Assembly: GCA_002682825.1 (NCBI GenBank) | Contig: NOKP01000004.1 | Span: forward strand, 1,795,607-1,859,606 | DNA: 64,000 nt | Source: Neonectria sp. B-13 | Taxonomy: Eukaryota > Ascomycota > Sordariomycetes > Hypocreales > Nectriaceae | Direction of reading: 5' to 3' | Part shown: positions 11,130-20,666 of the stretch, piece by piece | How the letters are laid out: each line of letters begins with the position of its first letter | How positions within the stretch are numbered: the first letter of the stretch is position 1 | Made by a program: the position numbers and the translations under genes | The notes under the pieces: generated by a model | What the model saw: only the letters and a program-made list of their open reading frames with translations | The model's database searches: none | What the model was told of the DNA's origin: nothing

Positions 11130-12303
11130 ATGAACGCGCCCGACCGGTAAGCCTTAGTTTCTTCTTCTTTTAACTGTACAATTCATTTTGTTTCCATGGG
11201 TTTGCCGTATTCCCTCAACCGGACGCGTGGAATACTGTGATCGCCATCGCCGTTGCCTCACCGTCCTTGGCCACCAACAGCTCGTGCCAGCGACCAACGG
11301 CCCCTTCAAACAGCCACTACAAACCCTATGGGATTCCCATACCCTCTGGGGCTGAGAAACTCCCTAAACGGACTCGGCCCAGGCCCAACCAACTCAACTG
11401 GTTCCGGGCCCTCACTTGAATGGTTGGAGATGCAACGATGTTTTACCATCGGTCAGATTCGTTGGCAATAACCAAGTCATCTTATTGGCGCAAACATCCG
11501 GCTTCAAAGAGTCTGCGTACACCATCCAGAGGGCCTGATGAATCAGTTGGTGATGTGTCTGACTGGCCCATTATGCTCACTCCCTTCTACCACCTGGCGC
11601 CAGCTGGCAGCCATCTCATTCGAGGGATCACCTACCTATTTAATTTCTCAACCAACTTCCTTAAGATCACGCACCACCTCTATCTTTCCACCTTGACCCT
11701 TTTCACCCGAACCAAGCACTATCTATCTCATCATGGCCGGTGGAAACCCAAAGCACTTCAACCTTCAGGACGACCCGTTACGTTACTTGCGGTAGAGACT
11801 TCAAGACCAAGACTGACGTTCGTTTCAGCTTCGAGCTCTTCCTCCTTAGCGAGGGCGAGAAGAAGATCGAGGAGAAGGTGTATTCTGGTGAGTTCACGTC
11901 TAGAACCTCGTACTTCGTTCTCATTCTCACACAACGGTATAGGCATGTCCAACACTTCCGACTTCGTTCTCAAGAAGGAGGACCACACCCTCGGCAACCT
12001 CCTTTCCGAGCATCTCAAGGCCCACCCCAATGTCTATATGGCTGGCTACAAGAGTGAGGAACACCGCCGTCTTGGAATCTCACACCGCGCTCACCTTTCC
12101 TTCTAGTTGCTCACCCGAACGTCGCGGAACTCTTCATCCGTGTCCAGACAGACGGTACCATCACGCCCCGTGATGTGTTCACGTCCGTCTGCGAGAAGCT
12201 CATTAATCAGCTTGAGATGTTGCATCAAGAGTTCACGCGAGAGTGGGAACTTAGACGTATCACCAACACTGGAGAGCAGGGCAACATGCAGAATGGTCAC
12301 TGA
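11130..12303 (+). CDS. RPB11: RNA polymerase II core subunit Rpb11
   Basis: Four exons: 11130-11146, 11829-11887, 11943-12053 and 12107-12303, together 384 nt for 127 aa. Exon 1 is only 17 nt and encodes MNAPDR with a split Arg codon. Joined to exon 2 it gives MNAPDRFELFLL, identical to the start of the yeast protein as I know it. KKEDHTLGNLLSEHL is the RNAP alpha-type/L dimerisation signature shared by Rpb11, AC19 and archaeal RpoL. The product pairs with Rpb3 in the assembly platform of nuclear polymerase II. Introns 2 and 3 are normal (55 and 53 nt) but intron 1 is 682 nt. That intron contains a second start context at 11733 that could splice in the same phase into exon 2 (see findings). 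The gene is convergent with LSM5. Confidence 0.93.
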
Positions 12304-12615
12304 GGGGAGCAAGACAAAATGGTCATCCCTACGTGGACACGACTCCATAGGCGGCAGGCGTTGGGGGCTCAAGGTTACTTCTTTTTAGCCAAAATACGGA
12401 CACAAAAATAGTTCAAGATCAAATGGATTCACCATCCCGCTGCTGCTGCGTGCCTAGGCTCGGCTGTGAGTGACAGTTGCGAACTCAAAGCTACACGTCT
12501 AGTAACGCCTACTTGCATTGCGTGAGAGGGAACCTTCGTCTTCGGCCCTCGGCCCATTTAAAGGCTGGCGTAGATCATGTTCAGGAGGAGGCTTTCGTTG
12601 CGTTCATCCCACCAA
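12304..12615. other. Convergent intergenic region between RPB11 and LSM5
   Basis: A 312-bp region shared by two 3' untranslated regions. It has an A-rich patch near 12393-12412. Nothing coding is seen. Confidence 0.55.
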
Positions 12616-13145
12616 TCAAGCTCCGCCCTCTGGTCCCTCGCCTCCAGGGATCAACTGACGCCAGACAGTCAGTAGGTAAATACACGGACGGTGAACGAGA
12701 GACATACCATGCAGATGTTGTTTCCGTTTAATAGGATCTTGGACAGCTTGACGTGGTTTCCGGAGTAGTCGCTGCTCAGTTAGTGTCATTCTCTAAGATC
12801 AGGAGCAAAGAGAAGATGGAGCCTACAACTCAGTCACGTCTTCCAGCACCATGTCTACAGTAGTGGTCAGTATGGAGAGATGCACAGTCCACGGGATATT
12901 ACTTACTGACGTAGTCATCGAAGCCCAGGAGAGTTCCGCTGAATTCTATCACAGTCCGTCAGCGACGTCGGGGGGCAAGCAACCGAGCGGTTCATCTCAC
13001 CCTTGTCTCCCTTCATGATAACCCAGATCTTGGAACCAACACACTTGTCGATAAGCTCTGGATAGGTGTTAGTGGATGCAGAGATGAGCCAGCAGTGTGC
13101 CCCAGCTGAGAGTGGCTCACCGAGGGGTAGCAACTGAGAAGCCAT
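12616..13145 (-). CDS. LSM5: U6 snRNA-associated Sm-like protein LSm5
   Basis: Six exons on the minus strand: 13121-13145, 13001-13057, 12907-12945, 12827-12854, 12708-12771 and 12616-12654. These add to 252 nt (83 aa), and no exon exceeds 64 nt. The joined product starts MASQLLPLELIDKCVGSKIW, continues with WVIMKGDKEFSGTLLGFDDY (Sm1 motif), then VNMVLEDVTEFDYSGN, and ends with ILLNGNNICMLIPGGEG (Sm2 motif). LSm5 is part of the Lsm2-8 ring on U6 snRNA in the nucleus and the Lsm1-7 ring in cytoplasmic mRNA decay. Every junction has GT and AG and restores the family sequence without a gap, so the model is firm despite the tiny exons. No contiguous open frame covers the gene. It is divergent from the exonuclease gene. 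Confidence 0.93.
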
Positions 13146-13754
13146 GGCGAATGAGTTTGTGTGGATCAGAGATTGACAGTCGGACAGCTCTGTGACGTTC
13201 GTGTGTCCCAAATAGGGTGAGAATTCTTCAGTGAGATGGTCCTGAAATATTCCGCTGCTTTGAACTATCGTCGGTCCTGGTTTGTCGTCGAATATTCCGT
13301 CGAAGTCGCCCAAACTGTCGCAAAGTGGGATGGAGATGCCAGGGTCAAGGAGTGAGTGCTGCACGTCCCCACGTGAGCCCGCGAACGTGACTAAGCAGAT
13401 GTGTCTCACTTACCGACCGTCAACGCCAATCGTACTTAGTGAATAGCCGCCGTGACCATCACCACATTTAGGACGCGGCTGCCTGGTTTCCAGACAATAG
13501 CGCGCACACTTAGGACGTGGTCGTTTACCGCGATGGCAATTCAGTACTTGCTATGGCAGTTCCCTCTTCATACCCTTCAATGAGCTATAACACAGTACAG
13601 GCGACTATTGCTGGCATTACGATAAGACCTACCACCAGGCGGCCTTGTCCCCTGTTATCCCACCTAAGGTTAGTTGATGCTTGTCCGTTCCTCCTCCGCC
13701 TGTTGCTGCATATTTCCTGACACGACATACGAACGTAGACTATCCCGACATAAC
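13146..13754. promoter_or_regulatory. Divergent promoter between LSM5 and the DEDDy exonuclease gene
   Basis: About 610 bp separate the two start codons (532 bp if the exonuclease starts at 13677). It has no recognised gene and no obvious TATA box. Confidence 0.4.
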
Positions 13755-15486
13755 ATGTCTTCCCCCGCTAGGAATCAACTTTGGAATCCAAGCTCTGGTA
13801 TTCGGTTCTCCCCAAGGAACAACACCAAACCCCTGTACCCCGTTCTGGATATGCCTCGGTTTCTCCATGGCACCAACTTCAACCCTAGCAACGATGATCA
13901 GCCCATGAAACTTGACTCGGAAGAATTCGATGATGGCGAGCAGTTCGAACTTGATGCGACCGAATGGTTTGACGAGTACGATGCATCAATAGCCTCGATC
14001 CCACCTGTGCAAGGCATCGAATCTTCTCAAGAAATCGAGGAGCCTGAGGCTTTCACAAATAGCACGAGCGATCCTCTTCCCAAACCAAAAGATGACCCCG
14101 AACCAAAAGATGATCTCAAACCAAAAGAGGGTTCTGATGTCATGAAGGCGGTTCTCCCTCCTGTGACCTCTCTGCACTACAAAATCTCCAATGAGCTCTT
14201 CCAAGCCGCCCAGAAGAAAAAAGAGGGAGCCTCAGGGTCCTACTGGTCTCACACCATGTACCAACACATCAAGGATGACGGATCAGCGGAGAAAATTAAA
14301 GTTCACTATTGCACGACCAAAAACGAGATGGAATACATCTGCAAGAAGCATTTTCTTGACGAAAAGGTCCTCGGATTTGACCTCGAATGGATGGCTTTTG
14401 TGCGAAAACCTTCGACACTTCGCGAACAGATTTCTCTCATCCAGATCGCGAGTCCCAGCCGTATTGCCCTATTTCATGTCGCCGTGTTCAAGAAAGACGA
14501 CTTCATTGCACCGACGTTTCAAAAAATCATGGAAGATGAGGGCGTGAGTAAGACAGGTGTAAACATACGGGCTGATTGCACAAGGCTCAGGAAGCACCTC
14601 AACATCGAGACTAAAGGCATTTTCGAGCTTAGCCATCTCTACAAATTGGTCAAATACTCCAAGGAGGGCCAGTTAAACCTCATCAACAAAACGGTTGTTG
14701 CCATGGCTGCCCAGGTCAAGGAGTATCTCGGCCTTCCCCTGTTCAAGGGAGAAGTTCGCACAAGTAATTGGATGCAGGTCCTCAACGCCTCCCAGGTTGC
14801 GTGTAAGTCTCAACTTTGAACCATTCGCCGACACATGCTAACGCGCCTCAGATTCCGCCTCAGATGCTTATGCTGGCATTCAACTGTACTATGTTTTGGA
14901 GCACGAGCGCGAGAAACTTGACCCGTGTCCCCCACGACCCGAATTTTCCGAAAAGGGATTGCCTATCAAAGTGGCTGTGGTGGTAGATGAGGTGGTAGAT
15001 GCCGACGAAGATGTGGAGATTGACCTGTCCATGAACGAGGCCGACGATGCCACAGAACCAGTGACTGAAGCAACAAAGCACGAAGCAATTATTGCAGTTC
15101 CCGAACCAATTGTCGCAGTTCCCGAACCAAAGGAGACACCTAAGCAAAGGGACTCACGTATTGCCGCTGCAGATGTCGAACTGAAGCTATATCGCTCCCA
15201 GAAGCAAAACAAGCTCGCTGCTAGTCCTTCCGCTGTCCGCACCTACTACATTTGGCATGCCAATGACGATCTCTCACCCGAATCCATTGCAAAACTCCTG
15301 CGCGACCCGCCTCTGAAAACAAACACCGTGGTGGAGTATATTCTCAAAGCCATCACCCTCGAGAAGTTGCCGTTCTCCAAGGAGAGACTAAGGAGCGAAG
15401 TTCTGTCGTTTCTCGCACCAAACAAGTATTTAAATGGGAAATACAAAGCGCTGATGCAGCAATCGAAAGAGACGGAACAGACTTGA
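13755..15486 (+). CDS. DEDDy-type 3'-5' exonuclease domain protein
   Basis: Two exons, 13755-14802 and 14852-15486, give 560 aa. The N-terminal ~190 residues are acidic, with the direct repeats EPKDD/LKPKE. The exonuclease domain follows. VLGFDLEW gives the first Asp and Glu, TGVNIRADCTRLRKHL the next Asp, and YSASDAYAG the final Y-xxx-D pair, so all DEDDy metal ligands are present. The Tyr codon itself is split by the 49-nt intron (VA-Y|SASDAYAG), which supports the splice. The C-terminal half has an acidic linker with the repeat AVPEPIV/AVPEPKE and a helical end (LRDPPLKTNTVVEYILKAI). It is related to WRN/Rrp6-type exonucleases and widespread in filamentous fungi, but the substrate is unknown. 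An upstream in-frame ATG at 13677 would add 26 residues. It is convergent with YTM1 (153 bp apart). Confidence 0.85.
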
Positions 15487-15639
15487 GAAATATAATTTTG
15501 GCATGGTCATGGAAATAAATGACCCGGTGCCGTCGGATGCGCGTCATGGGCGAAATGTCTTCTGCTGGGATAGAAAAGGGATATCCTGATTTCTCGTTTC
15601 TCATGACCAGCTTCGCCCTTTGAATTTTCATGTCTAAAT

Positions 15640-17122
15640 CTATGAGGCTAGCAGACCCCTTCCTCGGTTGATCTGAACCTTCTTATCCTCACCACCGCTC
15701 ACGATACCCCAAGTCTTGTCCCAGACAACGCTCAGCACCTTGGCGCCGTCGCCCGACGGGGGCAACTTCTTGCCCTTGAGCCACTCCCTGCCGATGGTAT
15801 ACACGGGTTCGCTGACGCTGCCGCCGCCTTCCTCCGAGGTTCCCCTGCGCACGCTGCGCAGGTCCCAGACACGACATGTGCTGTCGTGGGAGCCGGACAC
15901 AAGCGAATGTTCGTTCTCCGGCGAAGGCGCCAGCGAAACGACCATGTTGAGGTGGCCACGGAGTGTCATGGCCGAAGTGGCAGAAGCGGACTCGCGGGGG
16001 TCGAGCAAGGTGATGTGTCGAGCAGACGAACCCGCGGCAATGAGCGGCGAGCCTGGCAGGGCAGTCACACAGAGAATGGGGTGCATGGTTGTTAACCGGC
16101 TGACTTCGCGTTGTGTGGTCAGATCCAGGGTCCTGACGGTGTGGTCCTTCGACGCCGAGTAGGCCACGGTCGAGTCGTTGGGGTGGAAAATGGCGGCAGT
16201 GACGGGCTCGTCGTGGACAGAAATCATGGCGAGGGGGCCTCGCTGGGCTGTGTTCGCTGCACTAGCGAGCTTAGACCGCTTGGTGCTGTGCGCCGAAGGC
16301 AGACTCTCGGGATCGGCCTGGGGCGCGGTCCGTTTTGAGGATGACCACAGACCGACGCGGCCATCTGACGAGGCTGTGAGGATTCGCTTGGTGGCGCCGT
16401 TGACGTCGAGGCTGACGATGTCCTTCTCGTGGCCCCATAGCTCCATGTTGGACTTGAGGGTGCCAGAGAAGCCATCCTCAGATTCGCTGTAGTCCCAGAC
16501 GATGACCTTTCGGTCCAATCCAGCCGAGACGAGCTGCTTCTGCGAAACCCACTTGACAGCGTTGACCCTCTGCGTGTGGCCACCAGTCTTGGATACAGCA
16601 ATTGCGTCGCCAGAGGGATTCCAAACCCTCACGAGGCCGTCGTAGGACGCACTAGCCACTCTCTGTCGCACATCGGCATCGCCAGCCAGGATACCGGCGG
16701 CGGACGTCGCCGACAGGACATCCACACCGCTGACCCAGTCGTCGTGCTCGAAGCTTGCCTCGTAGACGGGGGGGAGCAGACTACGGACGTACTGCAGGAT
16801 CAGGGTAGATTCCGAGGATAGGCCGTTGGTGGCGAGGTATTCTTCGATGGAGGTGCGGAGAAAGGTGCCGTTGGCGAGAAAGTCGAGCGGGACGGGGGAG
16901 GATGTGTTGAGCATAGACTCGGAGTTGAGAATGCGGGAAAGACCATATCGCTTGATGTCTTGCGACGTTGTTAGTTTTGGGTATTGGGAGAGAGGCTATG
17001 CGCCAGGGCGGGACTGCAAAGAACGTACCGGCGGGCACAAGAAGTTGTTGCCTCGACTCTGGGAGCACCAAGTCCTCCTCGGAGGTGGTGAAGACGACCT
17101 TCACCTGCGCAGCGTCGCCCAT
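15640..17122 (-). CDS. YTM1: Ribosome biogenesis WD40 protein Ytm1 (WDR12)
   Basis: Two exons, 17029-17122 and 15640-16958, give 470 aa. The N terminus (MGDAAQVKVVFTTSEEDLVL) starts the NLE ubiquitin-like domain that binds the Rea1/Mdn1 MIDAS site. Then comes LDFLANGTFLRTSIEEYL, and about seven WD40 blades follow (for example VWNPSGD, VIVWDYSESEDG, VGLWSSSKR, CRVWDLRSV). Family knowledge places it in the Nop7-Erb1-Ytm1 complex of pre-60S assembly in the nucleolus. The 70-nt intron joins VPA|DIKRYGLSRILN. Its acceptor is GCAAG rather than YAG, but a CTAAC branch site lies about 15 nt upstream and the joined protein is right. The long insert with TAPQADPESLPS between blades is typical of a loop. 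Confidence 0.92.
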
Positions 17123-18386
17123 CTGATGCAGCGGCTTTCTCGCGAGAGAATTTCGACTTTAGAAAGTGGGAGGAGAACACGGACAGATCAGTGCTGTTCG
17201 CGTGGAGCTATGGTGGCTCCGGGTATCACAGATGTTGCAGACACAGGTATATTCTAGCAAGGCCGTTCTCAAAGAGGGTAGGAGTTTAGAAAATTTTGGA
17301 AAAATTGACAGCCTCGCAAAAGTGTGCCCCACCGCGGGGCGGTTCGTGTCGCAAAGGTGGCCAATGATAGCTCGCTTCAAACGAGGCTGTAAGCTTTCCC
17401 AAACGGTACGTACTTCAATTGTCCATTTACTGTCGAGCGAGTAACTGCTAGATCCCTGTTTATGGTCAACACGAGTCGAAAAACCACACCCAGACGTGAG
17501 ACTTGGGAAGATTCCTCGTCAGAGTCCTATGGGAGGTGAGGTGACTATTCTGAGGCTGCAATTCACTGAGACTGGACTACAGTACTTCGCAGTTGACTCA
17601 ACTGGGATTGTGCTCTCTCATCTTGGTCCTTGTCGAAACAGCTGCGCGCAGACGCAATTGTTTGTGCGGATAGCAATACTCTTAGGTTAAGACGCAAGGT
17701 TGTCATGAAGGCTTTCTTAGGATCGACATGTTTCGGTAAATCACGCAGGAATTCTAATAGCCTTATCGTTGGTTATCCGTGTTGAATCCGATCCACCTCA
17801 TTTACAGAGTGAGATTCTGATTCGGGAACAGGCCCGAAGACCCGCGGTCCGCGGATGGCGACCTGTAACTTTTGTAAGTGGCTGAGACCCGTGAATACCA
17901 CAGATTTGCAGTACAGCGACAGAGGCCTCTAAGCATGGCAACGAACTGCCGAGACTGTTTCCATTCTTATGCTTTGCGGTTACCCTGACGGTGGGTTATG
18001 TCACTAGCATTGGGGCCAGAGCCGGACGTAGCAACCCGGGTGTTTCAACTGGATGCTGCACAACAAGTGAGCTATCATCGACTACCGCACCTCGGCGATA
18101 TTCCAGGAACGTGGGGTGTTATTTATGAAGAGGGTAAAAATGAGCTAGGTAGGGCAGAGCATTCCTAAGCAAGATTCGAGTAGAAACAACATCTTCTGAG
18201 CGGTGTCTGACGTGGAGGGGGCGGGAGTTACCGTTTGGCACCAGACGAGAGAGGCGGCCTCGGCCATCTTTAGGATCTTCGCCGGTTCGGCAAGATGGTG
18301 CCCGAGAAAGGAGAAGCTCGTCCGAGCCGTGGGGTTTGAAGAGAGCCAAAGGTTCTCGTTCTTACCTAACGGGTGATCTAAGTGAG

Positions 18387-18842
18387 TCAGATAGTGTACG
18401 GCAATGGTTGGGAGGGCATCCGAGGAAGTGAACCAGCCAAGCAGGGATGAGACACAAGAGGGAGCGATGGTGTCACACAAACTAGCCACAGGCCAGGAAG
18501 ACGGATGGCGGACGAGCATGTCAATTCATTGGAATGGAGAAAGTGATATTTCATGTTACACAGGTAGAGAAAAGTTCGGTACAGGTACGCAGAATAATTG
18601 CCAACCTGCATCGGCGGCGCCTGCAGCAGAGACGACGCTTGTGATGCAGACGTCGGCAGGGATGGAGAAGTGCATGTCAGCTCGAGCCTCCAGGGCGCAC
18701 CTAGGATGTGCGGTAGCTCCGAGTCCGTGTATGCTTCGAAATCGGGATGGTTGATGTATTCTGAAGCATCAAGTCCAGTCGTGCAGCTGACGATGGTAGC
18801 AAGCAGGAGCCGACTCGTCAAGTTGGATACTGTGAAATGCAT
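18387..18842 (-). CDS. Doubtful small secreted protein ORF
   Basis: Open frame of 151 codons from an ATG at 18842. The first ~23 residues look like a cleavable signal peptide: a hydrophobic LLLATIV core followed by SCTTG and LDA. The following ~55 residues are polar and Ser-rich with one Cys. After about residue 80 the sequence loses coding character, so an intron may begin near there (for example a GTACCT donor near 18578 and a TAG acceptor near 18490, which would continue in the frame reaching 18145). I do not recognise a family. A 13-bp tandem duplication sits immediately upstream of the ATG. It could equally be chance. Confidence 0.22.
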   Translation of the reverse strand: MHFTVSNLTSRLLLATIVSCTTGLDASEYINHPDFEAYTDSELPHILGAPWRLELTCTSPSLPTSASQASSLLQAPPMQVGNYSAYLYRTFLYLCNMKYHFLHSNELTCSSAIRLPGLWLVCVTPSLPLVSHPCLAGSLPRMPSQPLPYTI

Positions 18843-18843
18843 C

Positions 18844-18869
18844 CTCCCAGGTAGTGCTCCCAGGTAGTG
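18844..18869. repeat. 13-bp tandem duplication
   Basis: Two exact copies of CTCCCAGGTAGTG side by side. They lie just upstream of the doubtful secreted ORF on the minus strand. Confidence 0.85.
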
Positions 18870-19979
18870 TCACAAGCGGATGATTAAGAGGCTGGAGACA
18901 GCCGCGGAGAAGGATACGGTGGAGGTGGGGATGGAGGAGGAGGGAGGAGGGAGGATGATGCGCTCGCGGCGTGGTTGGCATTCCCCCGCATTCCATGTCG
19001 TCATCCCGGTCAGACCAAGCTGTGCTAGAGCATGCGAGTGCGTAGTAACCAAAGACAACCTCGCATCGCAAAGCTCACTAGCACCGTTCTGCGGTTGATT
19101 GTCTGTGTGTTTGCTTGTCTGCCATGGCAACACCCCGGTAAAAAAGGGGACCTTACTGGCGGGCTAGAGGGCAAGAGGACTGGAGGGGAACTAGGAGAAC
19201 CCGAAGTGAGGGCCCATTCGTTCAGCGCACCAGGGAGGGAGAGTGCTTAAATGCCAGCATGAGGAGATCCAAAACCACGCAGCTTTGCAGAAAGAGGAGA
19301 GAGGAAACAAGACCAGCAAAGCCGCGCTTGCTTTCTCGCTCGTAGATGCTCCGTCTAGAGATTCCTCTGAAACCCTTGGCTTTGTTGGGGACTTGAGATT
19401 CGGGGCCTCGGCTCCACCGAAACGGGTACGGTGGCACGGCGGTGGCGCCGGAGGGAGGTCTGAGGGGGTGAAGCGGATGTGGAAATGGGAAAACCAGGCC
19501 AAAAGCTGTCGGCCGGTATGGGGCGAGATCGGTGGCGGGAGGATGGCTGACCATTTGGGATTCAAAGAGACGTGAGAATTGTGGGCAAGGGGCGACGTCC
19601 ACGGGGCCATTACACTTTGGTGATGGATGGATTGAGGTGGGAAGACGATGGGCGCAAAAGCCCCGTCTGAGCAAGCTTCCCCCGAGCTCCAGTGGAGCTG
19701 TCCCAAATGCCCGCTGCCCTTAGGCTTGGCTAGGGGCTTTTGTGGGAGGCTTTTTGGCGCTCTCGGCGAACGGTTGTGGCGAACGTGGGGGCCGTTGCTT
19801 GGTGGTTACCGCTCCCCTGGACTCCCGCTCCCAATCCCCAGTCTCCACTGAGGTTCAGGTCTGGGTCTGGGCCAACAACAGTGGACGGGCAGTCAACACC
19901 TAATTACTAGTATGTACTGAGTAGCTGCAGTGGAGCGGCGTCGACGGGTAGCGGACTCGTAGTAGGGGAGCTAAAGTAC

Positions 19980-20666
19980 ATGGCGGACCGTACCATCACC
20001 TCCCACCACCACTGGACCGTCACCTGCCCACGCCGCTCGCTTCCCCCTCACTCCCACACTCTCTCGCGCTCTCCGGCTGTGGCCCTCACCCTCTGCGTCA
20101 AGCCCTCCTCTCCTCCTTCTTTTACGTTGTCTTCTCGTCTCCCTCTCTTCTTCCTCTCCTCTTTCACCACAATCCTCCATCCCAGCGTCTCAGCTGCATC
20201 AACCTCCCTTCTCCTCCCACTCCCTCTCCCTCTCCTCCAAGGGCGCGAGCTATCCCAGAGCTTCGCTTCCATTCGGTCCCGCTCAGACTTTCAGTGCCTG
20301 TGCATCGTGCCCTGCAACTCAACAAACCCTGTTCGCTTCTCGCGTGCAGATCAAGTGCATCCAGTAGCGCCTGTGACGCAACCTCACCACCATCACCTCC
20401 TGTTCTGCGCTCGCCACCGACCAGCTCCGACCTGGCTTCTTTCTTCCCCAAACACCTTCAATTGGGTTCTTCAGACAGCTCTACAGCTTCATCTTCATCC
20501 GACATTCTTAGTCTCCCCCCTTTGGCCTCTCTGACGTCCTGCGTCGTGAGCTCCAGCTACCTGCTCACATCCAGCAAATCCCAGCTGCATCATCGTCAGA
20601 TCATCCACGCCTGACCCCTCAACACTCCACGCTCCACGCTCCACGCTCCCGACGCCAGAATTCGCC
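19980..20666 (+). promoter_or_regulatory. Long CT-rich promoter/leader of GSY1
   Basis: About 690 bp upstream of the GSY1 start is strongly pyrimidine-rich on the plus strand, typical of long fungal leaders. It contains an ATG at 19980 that opens a 184-codon frame (to 20534) and a triple CCACGCT repeat at about 20626-20645. If transcription starts upstream of 19980, this frame would be an upstream ORF. Its composition shows no protein family. Confidence 0.45.

Larger units (their letters stand above)
17123..19979. other. Intergenic region between YTM1 and the GSY1 leader
   Basis: Nearly 3 kb with no gene that I can support firmly. The only open frame with any coding character is the possible small secreted protein at 18387-18842 on the minus strand, listed separately. 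Frames at 19191-19706 (both strands) overlap and look like composition artefacts. Confidence 0.5.

Noticed and set aside
11500..11600. TGATGA and CTGA motifs in the RPB11 intron resembling a C/D box snoRNA
   Set aside because: No terminal stem and no correct spacing of the boxes, so chance is more likely.
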